A stretch of DNA of 64,000 nt from contig NZ_CP146003.1 in assembly GCF_038095975.1 (NCBI RefSeq), positions 806,001-870,000 on the forward strand. The letters run 5' to 3'. The stretch comes from Mesomycoplasma ovipneumoniae (GTDB lineage Bacteria; Bacillota_I; Bacilli_A; Mycoplasmatales; Metamycoplasmataceae). The position numbers were made by a program, and so were the translations under genes. The notes beneath the pieces were generated by a model, which was given only the letters and a program-made list of their open reading frames with translations, ran no database searches and had not been told where the DNA came from. This document shows positions 1-11,040 of this stretch, piece by piece (the first letter of the stretch is position 1; every line of letters starts with the position of its first letter).

Positions 1-700
1 GAAATTTTGGATATAACAAGGCTAACGAACAAACTGGTTGGCTAAATTCCATTGGCGAAAACTGAGAAATTGACTTATTTTGGCTAATTAATTTTCGCAA
101 ATATGTTGCTGAAGCAAATTTTCCAGTTGGTGTTGTTTCATTATAATCAACAGTTCTTTTAAGACTATATGCTTGAATTGGGTAATTATTTAGCACAATT
201 TGCTTAACATATTCAAATCCAAGAATATCATTAGGGTAAATAATTTTTTGCGAACTGATTTTTTCAAGGGCAATTGCTGCTGCATTTGGAAAAGAATTAC
301 CTAATTTTAAAGCTTTTTTGAGATAAATATTATATTCATCAATGTTATTTTTCCACAAATTTGCTAAATTATATAGATTTTGAACATCATTTGATTCTGA
401 TCCAAAAATAATTTTGTCGATTTTATGGTCAAAAATTAATTTTAGTGCACCTTGGGCAAAAATATGAGCGGCTTGACTTGTATATTCGAAAGGCAATCTA
501 ATTACAAAATCAGCCCCATATTTTAGTGCTATTTTCCTTTTTGTTTCAAAATTAGCGAGACTAATCTCACCACGTTGGGTGAAATTCCCGCCTAAAATTA
601 TGTAAATTTTGTCGTTAGGAAAGTTTTTTTTAACATACTCAAGCTGATAAATATGACCATTATGAAAAGGATTGTACTCAGCGATAATTGCAATTGCCAT
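1..700 (-). CDS. tmcAL: tRNA(Met) cytidine acetate ligase (TmcAL/YlbM family), C-terminus outside window
   Basis: The protein starts [20 protein letters not shown], the nucleotidyltransferase-fold start of TmcAL, with HNGH as the HxGH nucleotide-binding motif, followed by GGNFTQRGE and [17 protein letters not shown]. In Bacillus this enzyme makes N4-acetylcytidine at the wobble base of elongator tRNA-Met from acetate and ATP. The first 233 codons are present and contain no TGA; the rest lies beyond the left edge. An AGAGGAAAA ribosome binding site precedes the ATG at 700. Transferring the TmcAL activity to this organism is inference from family membership. Confidence 0.9.
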   Translation of the reverse strand, partial: MAIAIIAEYNPFHNGHIYQLEYVKKNFPNDKIYIILGGNFTQRGEISLANFETKRKIALKYGADFVIRLPFEYTSQAAHIFAQGALKLIFDHKIDKIIFGSESNDVQNLYNLANLWKNNIDEYNIYLKKALKLGNSFPNAAAIALEKISSQKIIYPNDILGFEYVKQIVLNNYPIQAYSLKRTVDYNETTPTGKFASATYLRKLISQNKSISQFSPMEFSQPVCSLALLYPKF

Positions 701-742
701 TTTTCCTCTTTTTTAAAAATAGTTTTACTTTTTAATTTAAAA

Positions 743-762
743 AACCTATGAATTTATAGGTT
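743..762 (-). terminator. hairpin terminator after engB
   Basis: AACCTAT and ATAGGTT form a 7-bp stem with a 6-nt loop. On the minus strand a run of six T follows (737-742). The hairpin overlaps the engB stop codon, so it probably ends that transcript before tmcAL. A nearly identical hairpin occurs at 37665-37691. Confidence 0.6.
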
Positions 763-1303
763 AATTTTTTTCTTGATTAATTATTTGATGAATTTTATCT
801 AAATTTGTGCCATTTTTTGCCGAAACATTCAAACACTCAAGTGATAAATTTTTACACACTTTTAACAGTTTTGATCGCTGGGACTGATTTGTTTTATCAA
901 TTTTATTAGCTAAAATTTGCACCTTTATATTTAATGAAACCAAAAATTCAATCATACTAAAATCAAGATCAGTAAAACCGATTTGACTGTCAATTAGCAA
1001 AAAAACTAATAAAATATTGCTATTTTTACTAAAATAATTAAAAATCATCGATTCAATTTGATCTTTCTTTGCATGAGAAAGGCGAGCATAACCATATCCT
1101 GGAAGGTCAACAATTAACTTATTTTGGCTAGTTTGGTAATAATTTAAAAGCTGAGTTTTTCCAGGAGTAGACGAAATACGGGCAATTTTTTGCCTTGCTA
1201 GCGCATTAATTAGCGAGGATTTACCAACATTTGAACGCCCAATAAAAGCAAATTGATCTTCAGAAAAACACTGCTCTGGACATGATTTAAGAAATTTTCA
1301 CAT
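761..1303 (-). CDS. engB: ribosome biogenesis GTPase EngB (YsxC/YihA)
   Basis: 180 aa, normal for EngB, a TrmE-Era-type GTPase that acts in large-subunit assembly. G1 is GRSNVGKSS near residue 23, G3 is DLPGYGYA, G4 is NKID and G5 is NVSAKNG. The start chosen is the ATG at 1303 followed by TGA (Met-Trp-Lys-Phe). No strong ribosome binding site is visible. Reading UGA as Trp is needed at codon 2. The nearest upstream minus-strand open reading is a decayed surface-protein remnant, so engB probably has its own promoter. Confidence 0.93.
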
Positions 1304-1338
1304 TGTAACACTTTAGAATTAAAAATTGTTATAAAATT

Positions 1339-1522
1339 TTAAACAAAACGACCACCAGTTTGAGTGATAACTCTAATATTTTGATTATTTACCATTGTTT
1401 ATAACTATAATTTTTTAATTATCTCATTTCTTCACATTTAGCGGACTAAAATAAACCGGTGTTCCTACAAAACCAGCGGCGATAGAAACAAGACTTAGAA
1501 CTACTTTGAAGGATTTTAACAT
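1339..1522 (-). pseudogene. decayed paralogue of the neighbouring anchored surface protein
   Basis: Two short reading frames remain. The one at 1415-1522 encodes 35 aa starting MLKSFKVVLSLVSIAAGFVG and stops after VKKWDN. It resembles the start of the 417-aa protein next door (MRKSLKLVFGLVPVVAGSAG). The one at 1339-1395 encodes 18 aa with VITQTGGRFV, which resembles the NRTTGGHVF stretch near that protein's C-terminus. Together they look like a copy that has lost its whole middle. The similarity was judged by eye. The 35-aa peptide could still be made as a tiny membrane peptide. Confidence 0.5.
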
Positions 1523-1541
1523 TATTTTGCCTAGATAAACT

Positions 1542-2795
1542 TTAAGATTTTTTAGGGGTTGGGCTATTAGGTTGAGCCTCAATTCACTCATCGTTATTTA
1601 TGTTTGTTTCATCGATAATAAACACATGACCGCCTGTTGTTCTATTAAAAGCACCAATTTCTGGTGTTTTAGTAATTGCCAAAACTTTTTGAAGTTCTTT
1701 TTTTCAATTTTCACGAGTTTTTTTTGATTTAGCTAGTCGAGGATAAAAATGAGCATAATTATTCTCCCAAAAGTCGAATAAAAAGCGCGCTTCTTCTTCA
1801 GTTAATGGTTTTTTTGGGAATCTTTCTTTAAAAATTATCATTTGATCTTTTGTTTTAAAGATATATTTATAAAGTCGCTTTTTTGCTTGTGAATAATTTT
1901 GGGGATCCTGATATTTTGAAGGATGAGCCAATATTTTTAAATCATTTTCTAGGTTTTCAATTATTTCATCAACTTCACGCTCTGATTCGATTGTTGCAGG
2001 AGAAATTGAATAGGATGATGTTGACTTCAAAATATCACTTTGGGTTTGGGTTTTAGGTTTAGGAGTATCTTCTTTGTGTTCAACTTTTGGAGTTTCACTA
2101 ATAACGATAACTTCAGGAGTTTTTACAATTTTGGGCGGTAAAACCGGTTTTACATCTTCATTAGAAACTACAGGAGAAATTAATGGGGTTGGATCTTGAA
2201 TTTTCTCTTCAGCCTGAGTCGGTTTTTGCTTAATTATGACAACTTTTTGAATAATTTCAGAAGAATTTGATGGGGATTTGTCTAAATTTGTTGGCTTTTG
2301 GGGTTCTAAAACTGAAATAGAAGAATTTTTACTTTCACTACTTTGAATTTTACTAACTGAAACAGCTTTTTTTATTTCATCAACTGGTTTTTTGACAGGT
2401 TCGGCCAATAAGATTTTTGGTTGTGTGTTTGGTGAATTTTTTGGTAGTTCAATTTGGTTATTAGAAAAAATTATTTTTGGTTTTTTTGTGTTTTTAGTAA
2501 CTTTAATAGGCTGAGATTTTGGAGAATCTTCTGAGACTTCTGGACTTTTTAGAACAATTGTTTCATCATTTTTTATAGTTTTCTGGGTTGATAATTCTTC
2601 AGAATTTTGGTTGAATTCATTATCTTGTGAATCAGAAAGTGGTGAAAGACGGGTTTCAACTTGAAGTGTTTGGCGTGCTAAACTTGTATCGTCCAAATTA
2701 GAAATAGCATTACTAGAAGTCAAATAAATAGCCGTTCCTGCTGAGCCTGCAACAACTGGAACTAATCCAAAAACCAATTTTAAAGATTTTCTCAT
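1542..2795 (-). CDS. N-terminally anchored, Pro/Lys/Ser-rich surface protein
   Basis: 417 aa once one TGA is read as Trp. Residues 1-29 form one hydrophobic segment (SLKLVFGLVPVVAGSAGTAI) without a lipobox cysteine, so an uncleaved anchor or signal is likely. Residues about 45-270 are low complexity, rich in Pro, Lys, Ser, Glu and Thr, as in cell-wall-less bacterial stalk regions. The last 130 residues look globular and contain DFWENNYAHF and TTGGHVFIIDETN. AGGAG lies 8 nt before the ATG. Two relatives flank it (1339-1522 decayed; 3076-3381 short), which suggests tandem duplication. I do not recognise a function. Confidence 0.75.
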
Positions 2796-2871
2796 ATTTC
2801 ACTCCTAGAAATTAAAACCAACACCAATAATTTATAATAATACCACGAATATAAAATTATTTAAAAAAATA

Positions 2872-2901
2872 AAACAGGAATGATCTAGCTCATCCTGTTT
2901 G
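2872..2901 (-). terminator. hairpin terminator after the 101-aa surface protein gene
   Basis: AAACAGGA-A-TGA pairs with TCATCCTGTTT around a 6-nt loop with one bulged base. Read on the minus strand it is followed by TTTTATTTTTTT. It separates the gene ending at 3076 from the one starting at 2795. Confidence 0.6.
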
Positions 2902-3075
2902 TTTGATTTACTATATTTATTAATTATAAACAAAAAATTTTAAAAACCAAGCAAACCTAAAAAATTTATTTATATCAATTCTTCAAAGTATTAAAATATT
3001 TCTAACTTGAAAAATAAAACACAATTATAATAATGCAGTATTTTAACTTCTTTTAGTCTACAATTTAAGGATATT

Positions 3076-3381
3076 TTAGCTGTTTTTCAAATATAGCTTA
3101 TTTACTAACAAAAAAATTTTAGGCTGATCTTTTGATGAATTTGCTGGAATATTATGATTATCGCTGGACGAAATTATTTCTGGTTGATTTATTTTTTCAC
3201 TAGATTCTACGGGTTGAAAGCTTGGAGGCGGATCAAAAAGACCATCAGGGACTTCTACGGTAATTGAATTTTTTTCGTCTTCTTTAGTATTTTTATATTT
3301 ATAAATCAAAACAAACGCAGCTGTTCCTGCTACAACAACAGCCGATCCTAATATAATTGCTATTTTTCAAAATTTTTTCAT
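3076..3381 (-). CDS. short N-terminally anchored Pro-rich protein
   Basis: 101 aa, starting MKKFWKIAIILGSAVVVAGT (the Trp is TGA), then a lysine-rich stop-transfer KYKNTKEDEK. One membrane segment covers residues 6-28, followed by an acidic, Pro/Ser-rich tail with DPPPSFQP. AGGGGTGAAATATG gives a clear ribosome binding site. It resembles the start of the 417-aa neighbour in layout and in the AGTA motif at the end of the anchor. It lacks the globular C-terminal part and may be a truncated family member. Function unknown. Confidence 0.65.
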
Positions 3382-3582
3382 ATTTCACCCCTAAGAATTA
3401 AAGTCTAAACCAAAATAAATTAGTATAATTATATCAAAAATATAAACTTATTTATAAAATAAAAATTGAATGTACCTAGCCTAGCAAGAATTGACAAAAA
3501 TTTTAACCAACAAAAAACACATTTCTATGTTTTAAATAATAGTATTTTTTAAGATATATTAGAAAACTAGCTATTTTTATGT

Positions 3583-3588
3583 TATAAT
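3583..3588 (+). promoter_or_regulatory. -10 box of the coiled-coil lipoprotein gene
   Basis: TATAAT preceded by TATG (an extended -10 look), 24 nt before the ATG at 3613. No clear -35 box is visible, which is common in mycoplasmas. Confidence 0.6.
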
Positions 3589-3612
3589 TTAATCTAACTT
3601 GTGAGGAGAATT

Positions 3613-5391
3613 ATGAAAAGAATATATTCAAAAAAATGGTTTTTAGGAAGTCTTACAGTTTTAATTCCAACGTTTTTTCTCGCTGCAGCATGTGGCCAAA
3701 ATAACGGTGATAAAAATAAGGAAGATAAAAAAAATCCAAAATTAGACAAAGAAAACCCTAATCCACCAAAACAAAACCCTGATCCTCCAAAAGGTGGAAT
3801 TAACGTGCAAGGAGATCCTGTTGCTTTTCTTGACACACAAAAAGGCAAAATTGAATCAGACACTTTGAAATTAATCGAAGAAACAAAAAAACAAAAAGAA
3901 AATATCGAAAAAACAGAAGAACAAACAAAACAAATTGAAGAAAAACAAGCAGAAATAAACAAAGAACTTGATAAAATTAAACAAAATCAAGCTTCAACTG
4001 ATGAACAAAAAAGTGATAAAAGTTCAGAAGAAATCAAAAAAGAAAAAGAAAAACTAGAAATTGAAAAGGAAAAATTAGAAAAACAAAAAAAGGAACAAGC
4101 CGAAAAACTACTTAAAGAAAAAGAACGCCTTTCAAAACTTGAGGAAGAAAAAAGGCAAAAAGAACTAGAAAAACAAAAAATAATACTTGAAAAAAATAGA
4201 CTACATATCCAAACAGTCAATGATTTGAATGCTGTTTTAGCAAAAATTCCAAATTCTTTAGAAATAGCTAAACAGGAAAAAGATTCATCAAATAGTGTTG
4301 CAACCGTACTTTTTCGTTATAAGCAAAAACCATCAACTTTTCATTATGAAAATTTTGTAAAGAAAATTGATAACTTTGATGACCAAAATTATACAATTAC
4401 CTTTAGTTTTCCTTTTGAGATTAAAACTGTTGGAAATAACAGTGATATTAATCAAAGTAGGTTAGAAGGTGTTGAACTTTCAGTGTCCAAAAAGGGTTCA
4501 GACACAAAAGTCACAAAACGAGTGAACCTTTTTTGAGATTTAGAAAAATCAAAAGAAATTCAACAAAATCAAGAGCCAGAATTATATCAAAAAGAATTAC
4601 GGCCTGTTTTTAGCAAAATAAGTCCTTCAATTTTGGCATACGCATTAGTCAATTCTGATAATGAAGCTGTTTTAAATTCGGTACTTTTTGGCGATTTTAA
4701 TGCTGCATTTAGTGAAGTTTCACTTTCAGTTGGTCTTAAAGATGAATTTTTAGGGATAAAATCACTAAATGATGAGGAAAAATTTTCCTTTGATATTATA
4801 AGCGCAACTCCTGATGATGAAAATGGGACTTTAAAAATTCAAGTCAAAAAAACAAAATTTAAAGAGCAAAAAGAACAAATTAGTGATCTTCAAGAATTTA
4901 CTTTTTCCAATTTAAAGAAAAATAATAAAAATACAGCTGAATTTGAATTTGAAGTTGACAGTCATAAAGTTTGGCCTCAAATAAGAGATAAACGAATTTT
5001 CAAAGACAATAAACAAAATAAAGAACTATCTGAAATTCAAAAGGGACTAATAACTAAAATAATTTTTGACAGTCTTTATTTTAAAATAAAAAACCCCGAT
5101 CCTGAGGTTCTTTTAAAGGAATTTTTAGTCAAGGATCATATTAAAAACAACAACTTTTTCCCTTATCCACAAATTATTTCCCTAGAATGAGATGGCATGA
5201 TCAGAAATGATGCCCACAAAAAAATTACACTCAAACTAGAAAATAAGAAGTTAATTTATAGTTTTGAACTAAAATATGCAAATCTTTTACCAAATTCAAC
5301 GCTGACTCCTCAAGATCAGACGCTCCAATTTTTAGATTACAAAACCACTCAAATTAAAGGCGAAATTCCCCTTGATCAATTTTTAATTTAA
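3613..5391 (+). CDS. coiled-coil lipoprotein of unknown function
   Basis: 592 aa after reading two TGA codons as Trp. The start is the ATG at 3613. An in-frame GTG at 3601 lies inside the GAGGAGA ribosome binding site and cannot be the start. A lipoprotein signal ends in FFLAAAC with the lipid-anchored Cys at residue 27. Then come a Lys/Asn/Pro-rich stretch and a heptad-like coiled coil, rich in Glu/Lys/Gln, over about residues 80-200. The C-terminal 390 residues look globular. The protein should sit on the outer membrane face with the coiled coil as a stalk. I do not recognise the C-terminal domain. Confidence 0.85.
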
Positions 5392-5574
5392 ATAAAATTT
5401 TGTAATTTTACCAACAAAATTACCCTTTTATTTTAGAGCAACAACTAATAAACTAGATGTTAAAACCCTTTGATTTAGATGATAATTTGTATTCTAGGCA
5501 CATTTTTTAATAATTTTGGCAAAAATGTGTGGCCGTCACAATTATAAATTTTATTGGCAAAAAACCTTAATTTT

Positions 5575-6150
5575 CTGAGTTTCCCAGTTTGGTGGCAAAA
5601 ATTCACTTTTTATTGAATGCAAAAACGCAAAAATACCCGTAAATCCGGGTTTTTTACGCTAAAATCTTAATTTTTATTATTTTAAAATTAACCCTTTGTA
5701 AAAAAATGCTTGGTCTAAAATAAAATTATGTTATAATAAACCTCGCTAAGAATAAATTAATAAATTTTGATATGAATTAAGGGGGGATCAGTTATGTTTT
5801 TTGTCTAAAAAAATTAGACAGTGCGACTTTTCCATTATATTTTTAAGTATGATGGTATGCCTTAAATTTACCCGTTTAGAAATCTACAAATTTAGGGCTT
5901 TTAATTATTGTTCTTTCAAAACTTCATATGTTTTTTTAGGCTCAATGTAAGTAAAAACGAGTTTTCTATTTACATTGAGTTTAAATAGTAGTTGTATTTT
6001 TTTATGGTTTTTGTCAGTGTTTTAAACTAAAAAAGTAGTTTAAAAATTCCAAAATTTTGCTTTTTAAGTTAAAATTTTAGCTTTTTTAGTTTCCTTTATT
6101 TGATTAGTGAATAGATTTTGCTTTTATGATGGTTAGATTTAAAATTCAGG
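5575..6150 (+). mobile_element. MITE-like repeat, copy A
   Basis: The left end is CTGAGTTTCCCAGTTT at 5575, matching the inverted-repeat end of the other copies. Inside are a terminator-like hairpin (ACCCG/CGGGT plus T6 at 5635-5655), an A7 tract, TTGGTC-16-TATAAT (5710-5737) and four hairpins up to 5979. The right end is not the usual inverted repeat. Instead about 150 bp continue that resemble copies B and E. The repeat fills the gap between the lipoprotein gene and the MIP-type protease gene. No protein-coding frame is visible in it. Confidence 0.75.
5732..5979 (+). ncRNA. candidate structured RNA inside repeat copy A
   Basis: A TATAAT box at 5732-5737 is followed by four hairpins. These are GTCTAA/TTAGAC at 5803-5819, an imperfect CCATTATA/TATGATGG at 5832-5855, GCCTTAAATTT/AAATTTAGGGC at 5859-5898, and CTCAATGTAA/TTACATTGAG at 5941-5979. 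The same series recurs in copies B, C, D and E. In the last hairpin, A and E have T-A where the 3' arms of B and D have a G that can pair with C. Whether it is transcribed is unknown. This is a structural inference made by eye. Confidence 0.35.
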
Positions 6151-6228
6151 CTTAATAAAAAGTCTCAAGTTTTAAAAAACCTGAGATTTACGAGAATTAA
6201 TTATTTTTTTATTTTAACTTTTTAAATA

Positions 6229-7878
6229 TTAAGGGCCATCTGGAAATAGTAAAGTTTTGCGAAAATCTTTAAATTCGCCTTCATTTTCAGATAATTTTTT
6301 TAAGTTTTGCCGATATGATTTTTCTTGTTTGGGAAACAGTTTTTTATTTGTACCATCAATTAAGTTGTGTGCTAGTCCATAAGAGTCAAAATCAGTAATT
6401 TGGACAAAAGGAGTATAACCAGCCTTGCCACTAATGTCTAAATTACCCCCTCTGGTTTGAACAGCGGAATAAATACCAACAGGTAAGCCATAATCGTTAA
6501 TGACGAGCGACCCAGAGGCTCCATAATACAGTCCACTATTTTCAATAAAGGTTATAAAGCCAAAAGAAGAATAACTTCTGTTAGGGCTGAGGATGTCATT
6601 TAGCGTTAAACCATTGCTGAAACTATCATTAGAAATTGCAAAAGCCTTGTTAGTTAAGTTTTTTGGATAATTTCTCATCAAAAATTGTTGTCCATCAAGG
6701 CTTGGATAACCTAATAAATAAAGTTTTGTGGTATTGGGGGATAAAATGGCAGATTCGCTAATTCCTAATTTTTCTGGCTCAGCAATACCTTTTTGATAAA
6801 TTGAGGTATAATCATAACTTATATAAGGTACTGCCTTTTTGTCATGATTTGGATACTGTTGTGTTTGAAACTTAGCAATATCTTGCTCGATGTCTACAAT
6901 TGCCTTTTCGATATGCTCTTTGAATAATTGAAAATTTTCCTTGTTTGCATCATTTTTTGAAATGAGGTCATCTAATTTTGCTAAATTAACTTTTAGTCCA
7001 AAAACGGCAAAATCTTTACCAATTCCATTGTTTATTTTTTGACTACTAGGAGATGTGGTCGATGTTTGTTTTAGTTGCTCATTTGTTTGATCATCAAAAA
7101 TATTTAAAGCCACAAAGACAGTTTTGGGATTATCAAAAATTCCTTCGATACCAATCTCACTCCCTTCTCCTAATTGCTTGTTAATAAAGTAAACAGGAGT
7201 ATTGTTTGCATCTGGTCTTGAGTTATTATCAATTGCTTGGATATTAGCTTCTTTTTTTGGCACACCAATAATAAAGCTATCTACTTTTTCGCCTTTGTTT
7301 GGCTCAGTAAAATATTCAGGGAAAGTGTCTTTATATTTTGAGTCTAAAGTGTTAAAAGATCTGGCAAAAACGTGAGCATTTGTAGCAATATACAACATTA
7401 CTTCCGTCTTGTTTTCATTGTAAGCAGCATCTAATAATCAACCTGTTCCTGTCGGCTCATATTTGACAACATGATTAGGATTGCTCTCATCTGTTTTGTC
7501 AACGCTATTGAAAGCGATTGCAAAAGTTCTGTTTTTTAGCTTTTCATATGCTTGCGCATCTGTTAGTTTCGCTAAATTAGATGCTAATTCTTGTTTTTGT
7601 TGTTCTCTTAAGCGTTTAGCATTTTCTATTCCACTATGTATAAAATTCGGATTGAAATGAGTGACAAAATCATGTTGGCCATTTTGCGGGTTATTTTGTG
7701 GTGGAGTAGTTATTGTTTCTTTTGTATTATCTGATGAAGTGTTTGGTTTTGTTACTTTTGGTTGTTCTTTTTCATGGCAAGCAACTAGAAAGACCACTGC
7801 ACTTAAAGGTGCAACAATTGAAGTGGAAGTGATTAAAAATGTTTTCAATTTTCTTATTTCTTTATTATTTTTTTGCAT
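6229..7878 (-). CDS. MIP-type (DUF31 family) serine protease lipoprotein
   Basis: 549 aa, reading one TGA as Trp. The lipobox is VVFLVAC with Cys34. A Pro/Gln/Thr-rich linker follows, then a trypsin-like fold. GTGWLLD starts the domain, the catalytic His is in ATNAHVF (His169), and GASGSLVI carries the nucleophile (Ser455) at the place of GDSGG. This is the pattern of the mycoplasma putative peptidase family (DUF31), whose MIP members cleave immunoglobulin heavy chains after an Ig-binding partner has captured them. No MIB-type partner is visible nearby. Activity on antibody is inferred from the family. It is shorter than the 865-aa relative at 59765. Confidence 0.82.
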
Positions 7879-7916
7879 AAGTTTGTGTACCTTAAAATAA
7901 AAGTTTGATTAAATTA

Positions 7917-7988
7917 GTAGAAAAAATTCAGGCAGCTAGTTTTTTATCTATGATTTTGATTACACCGCTTTTGTTAATTTTTTCTACT
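7917..7988. repeat. 72-bp motif shared with the IS3-type element end, flanked by a 15-bp inverted repeat
   Basis: This stretch closely matches 58194-58266, the end of the intact IS3-type element. Here it is bounded by TTAGTAGAAAAAATT and AATTTTTTCTACTAA, a perfect 15-bp inverted repeat with about 46 nt between the arms. It could be a solo IS end left after deletion, or a long hairpin behind the P102-like gene. Confidence 0.5.
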
Positions 7989-8006
7989 AACTTAGGCGCA
8001 AAGATT

Positions 8007-11000
8007 TTATTTTAAATATGCATTAATAAAAGAACGTTTGATTTCTTCGCGAGCTGGTTTTCCTAAAGGGCTGGTCAATTGAGAATTGTTATAAACAGCA
8101 AGACCTTTAAGAATTATAGAAGCATTTGAATTTTGACTTTGAGCTGAATCTGATCCTTTCGAGTCAGTATCAGTTGACATTTTTTCAGGATTAGGGCCGA
8201 TTTGAGATCAATCAAGATTGAAAAAATTAGGAAGTGGGTTTCACACACCAGTAAAATGGTTAATATTATAAATTGTTTTAGCATTTAAACTAACTGAGAA
8301 TGGCGAATTTAGCTGATTATTTGACGAAGAATAAGCTGTAATTTCAAAAGATCAAGGGGTTTTAATAATTTCAAGGAGAATATCCTGGTCTTGTTCAATT
8401 ATTGGATTAATTTTTTGGCCGACAAATGGTGAAGAATTTCGAAATTCTTGTGAAAAAAGACGCATTTCATCGAGACGATTTGCAATTTCTATTGATGGGC
8501 GATATTCAGAATTAGGTGGAAAACCAGTAGAATTTTCATTTATATCCGCCGATAACATCCTATCTTTTATTTTTCAAGAACTAGGTCCAAGAACGACAGC
8601 TTGTTTTTCTTTTGCAGAAGTTAAAAATGAATTTATTTCTAAATGTAGTCAATCCTTATCTTTACGTAAATAAGTATTAGAAGATTGAAAATTTTCAGCT
8701 TGCTTCAAATCAAAACCAATAACATATTCGTCAATTTTTGCATCAATCTGACTAGCATCTATTGAAAGGTTGGGAATAATTTGTACTTCTTTATTTTTTT
8801 CAATTTTTGCCTTAATTGGTTTTGACTTTTCAACATATTTAGATCTTGCAACTTTTTGAATGAAAAGTCCACTACCATTTGAATCTGAAAGTAAATAATG
8901 TTTTTTATAATCGTTAATATTTTTTGGTCTAAATGCTAAATAAACAACCCCTGAATTGACTCGCGAAAATGGGGCAGGATTTGTTTTTGGCGTCTCGGTC
9001 GAACTAGAAGTATTCTCGGTTTTTTGCGAATTATCTATAAATTTAAAGGCTTTTTTGATTTCAAAACCATTGTGGGTTAGCTTATTTTCGGTAGAATTAC
9101 TATTCTGAAAATTAATGTCATTATCAGATAAGTCTTGAATTTTTAGCGTTTCGGTTGGTGAAGTTTGTGAAAAGCTAGCTCTTCCGTCAAGGAAAAAGGT
9201 TGGATAAAATTTTGAAGCAACATCAAAGGCACTTTGTTGCGAACTTAAAACATTATTAATCTGGATTTTTGAAGAGGCCAATTTTTCATTATTTTTAGTA
9301 GAAACCAGTGAAAATTCAATAACAAAATTATCACTTTGCTTTTCAAAATTTATTTCTGGTTTTACATCAAGTGAAATAAAATTATGCTGTAAATTTAAAG
9401 CTTTTCAGATAGACTTCCCTAAAGTTAATGGTTCATTTTCACTTTTGCCATCACCTGAATCTGAAAAAGTTTGGGCTTGAATTGCTTGAGATTTTGAACT
9501 TTCTGAAATTTCTATTAACTCTTTTTTATACTTTTCAAGCGAATCTTTGCTTGGATTTTTACCAAAATCTAGCAAATAAAGCTGCGTAACTAATTTATCA
9601 TTAGGATTTTTGGTGTCAATTTGACTAGATGATTCCTTAATTTCATTAAATATTTGAACCAATTTATCCGAACTGAGTGCTGGAGTATTTGAAGCTTTTG
9701 GCAAAGAAAAATCTTGTAATTTAGTTTCAGGTAAATTCCTTGCAAAAATACGTGAAAATTCGTTTAGATCAGGTTTAATATCAGTGTCCAATTTAAAATC
9801 TAAAATTTTTATAAATTTTTGATGGTCTCTTTTTGTTAAGGTTCCGCTTAAATTTAGGCGAACTTTTCCGTCTTTAATTAAATTTAGGCGATCTTGTTCA
9901 CTAATTTCAGACAAATCTTTAAGAACAATATCTATATTTACGAGATAATTTTTTAATTTATTAGTATTTAGACTAAACTCGTTGCTAGTGTAATTAAATA
10001 ATTCTGAAAAATTTTTTGACAGTATGCTGTTTGTTTCATCTTGAGTTGAATACAAATATGATCCAAGTGATAAATTTTTGCTAACAAGATTTTGCTGGAT
10101 TTCAGGTTTTAATTTTATTTCAGGAATTAACTCATCATTTATTCAAGATTTTATTTCTGATTCAATTTCTTGATCAGTAGCAATTCCTTTTATTTCCAGC
10201 TGAATTGGAGTTTTTTTATCCCCATCAATTAACTCAAAATTAAGGTAATTTTGGCCAGCTTCAGAAAAAAAACTAAGGTTATTGTCAACAATTGTTGGCT
10301 CAAGAGTCAAACCATTGCGAATAAAGGACGGATTTCCTAAACTATTTACAAAATTATAACTTCCCTTGAGTGCTAAAAGCGCTTTTTCAAATGCAATAAA
10401 TTTTTGGTTTTCTGTGGCTTGAGCCGCGCTAAAACTTGCTTGAATTTTAGTTTTAAATTCAGAAAAACTAATTAAATTTTTTGAGTCTATATTAATTGAT
10501 GACTTTTTTTCATCAATTTCAAATTTTGAAAAATCAACAACTTTATTTTCATCTGCGAAATTTTTGATATCAATTGCTTTTGAAAAAATTTGGTTGTCAT
10601 TTTTTGACTTTAAAAATAAGACAATATTTTTTATCGAATTTCCACTAACTTGTGCATTTATCAAATCATAAGTAATTTGATATTCATTTTCATATAATTT
10701 ATCAAGATCTATTAATGATAAAAGGTCAAAATTATAAATTTTGCTTTTTGCCAAATTTAGTGCAGTAAAAGCGGTTAAATTTTTAAAATTATCTTTAACT
10801 GTCAAATTATCAAACAAACCAGCTAGCCCATTTTTAAAAGGATTTTGCTCCTGATCTAAACTCAATGTTTGAATTTCTTCATTTAATTTTTGATAGTAAG
10901 AACGATTATAAGAATAAATTCCTAAGGGAATTGAAATAGCAAGCCCGCTAACTATTGTTAAAGATGAAATTCCGATAACTATATTGGATGTTTTGCTTGA

Positions 11001-11030
11001 AAAATGCTTAAAATTGAAGAACTTTTTCAT
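8007..11030 (-). CDS. P102-like surface adhesin paralogue
   Basis: 1007 aa, running through several TGA codons as Trp and ending ...FINAYLK. The N-terminus MKKFFNFKHFSSKTSNIVIG plus a hydrophobic segment (SSLTIVSGLAISIPLGIYSYN) is the anchor layout of the P97/P102 paralogue family. The C-terminal part has GVWNPLPNFFNLDW and a Trp-rich close typical of P102-like proteins. In M. hyopneumoniae these proteins are exported, cut by proteases and bind cilia, fibronectin or plasminogen. The gene lies 10 bp downstream of the P97-like gene and shares its transcript. A CGAGG ribosome binding site is present. Which known paralogue it matches is not resolved. Confidence 0.8.
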
Positions 11031-11040
11031 TTTGACCTCG

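Noticed and set aside
3601-3612. Upstream GTG start for the coiled-coil lipoprotein (MRRIM...)
   Set aside because: The GTG lies inside the GAGGAGA ribosome binding site of ATG 3613, and the signal peptide is normal from 3613.
3594-4220. Long Phe/Ser/Cys-rich frames antisense to the lipoprotein
   Set aside because: They mirror the Lys/Glu-rich coiled coil of the real gene; no start signals.
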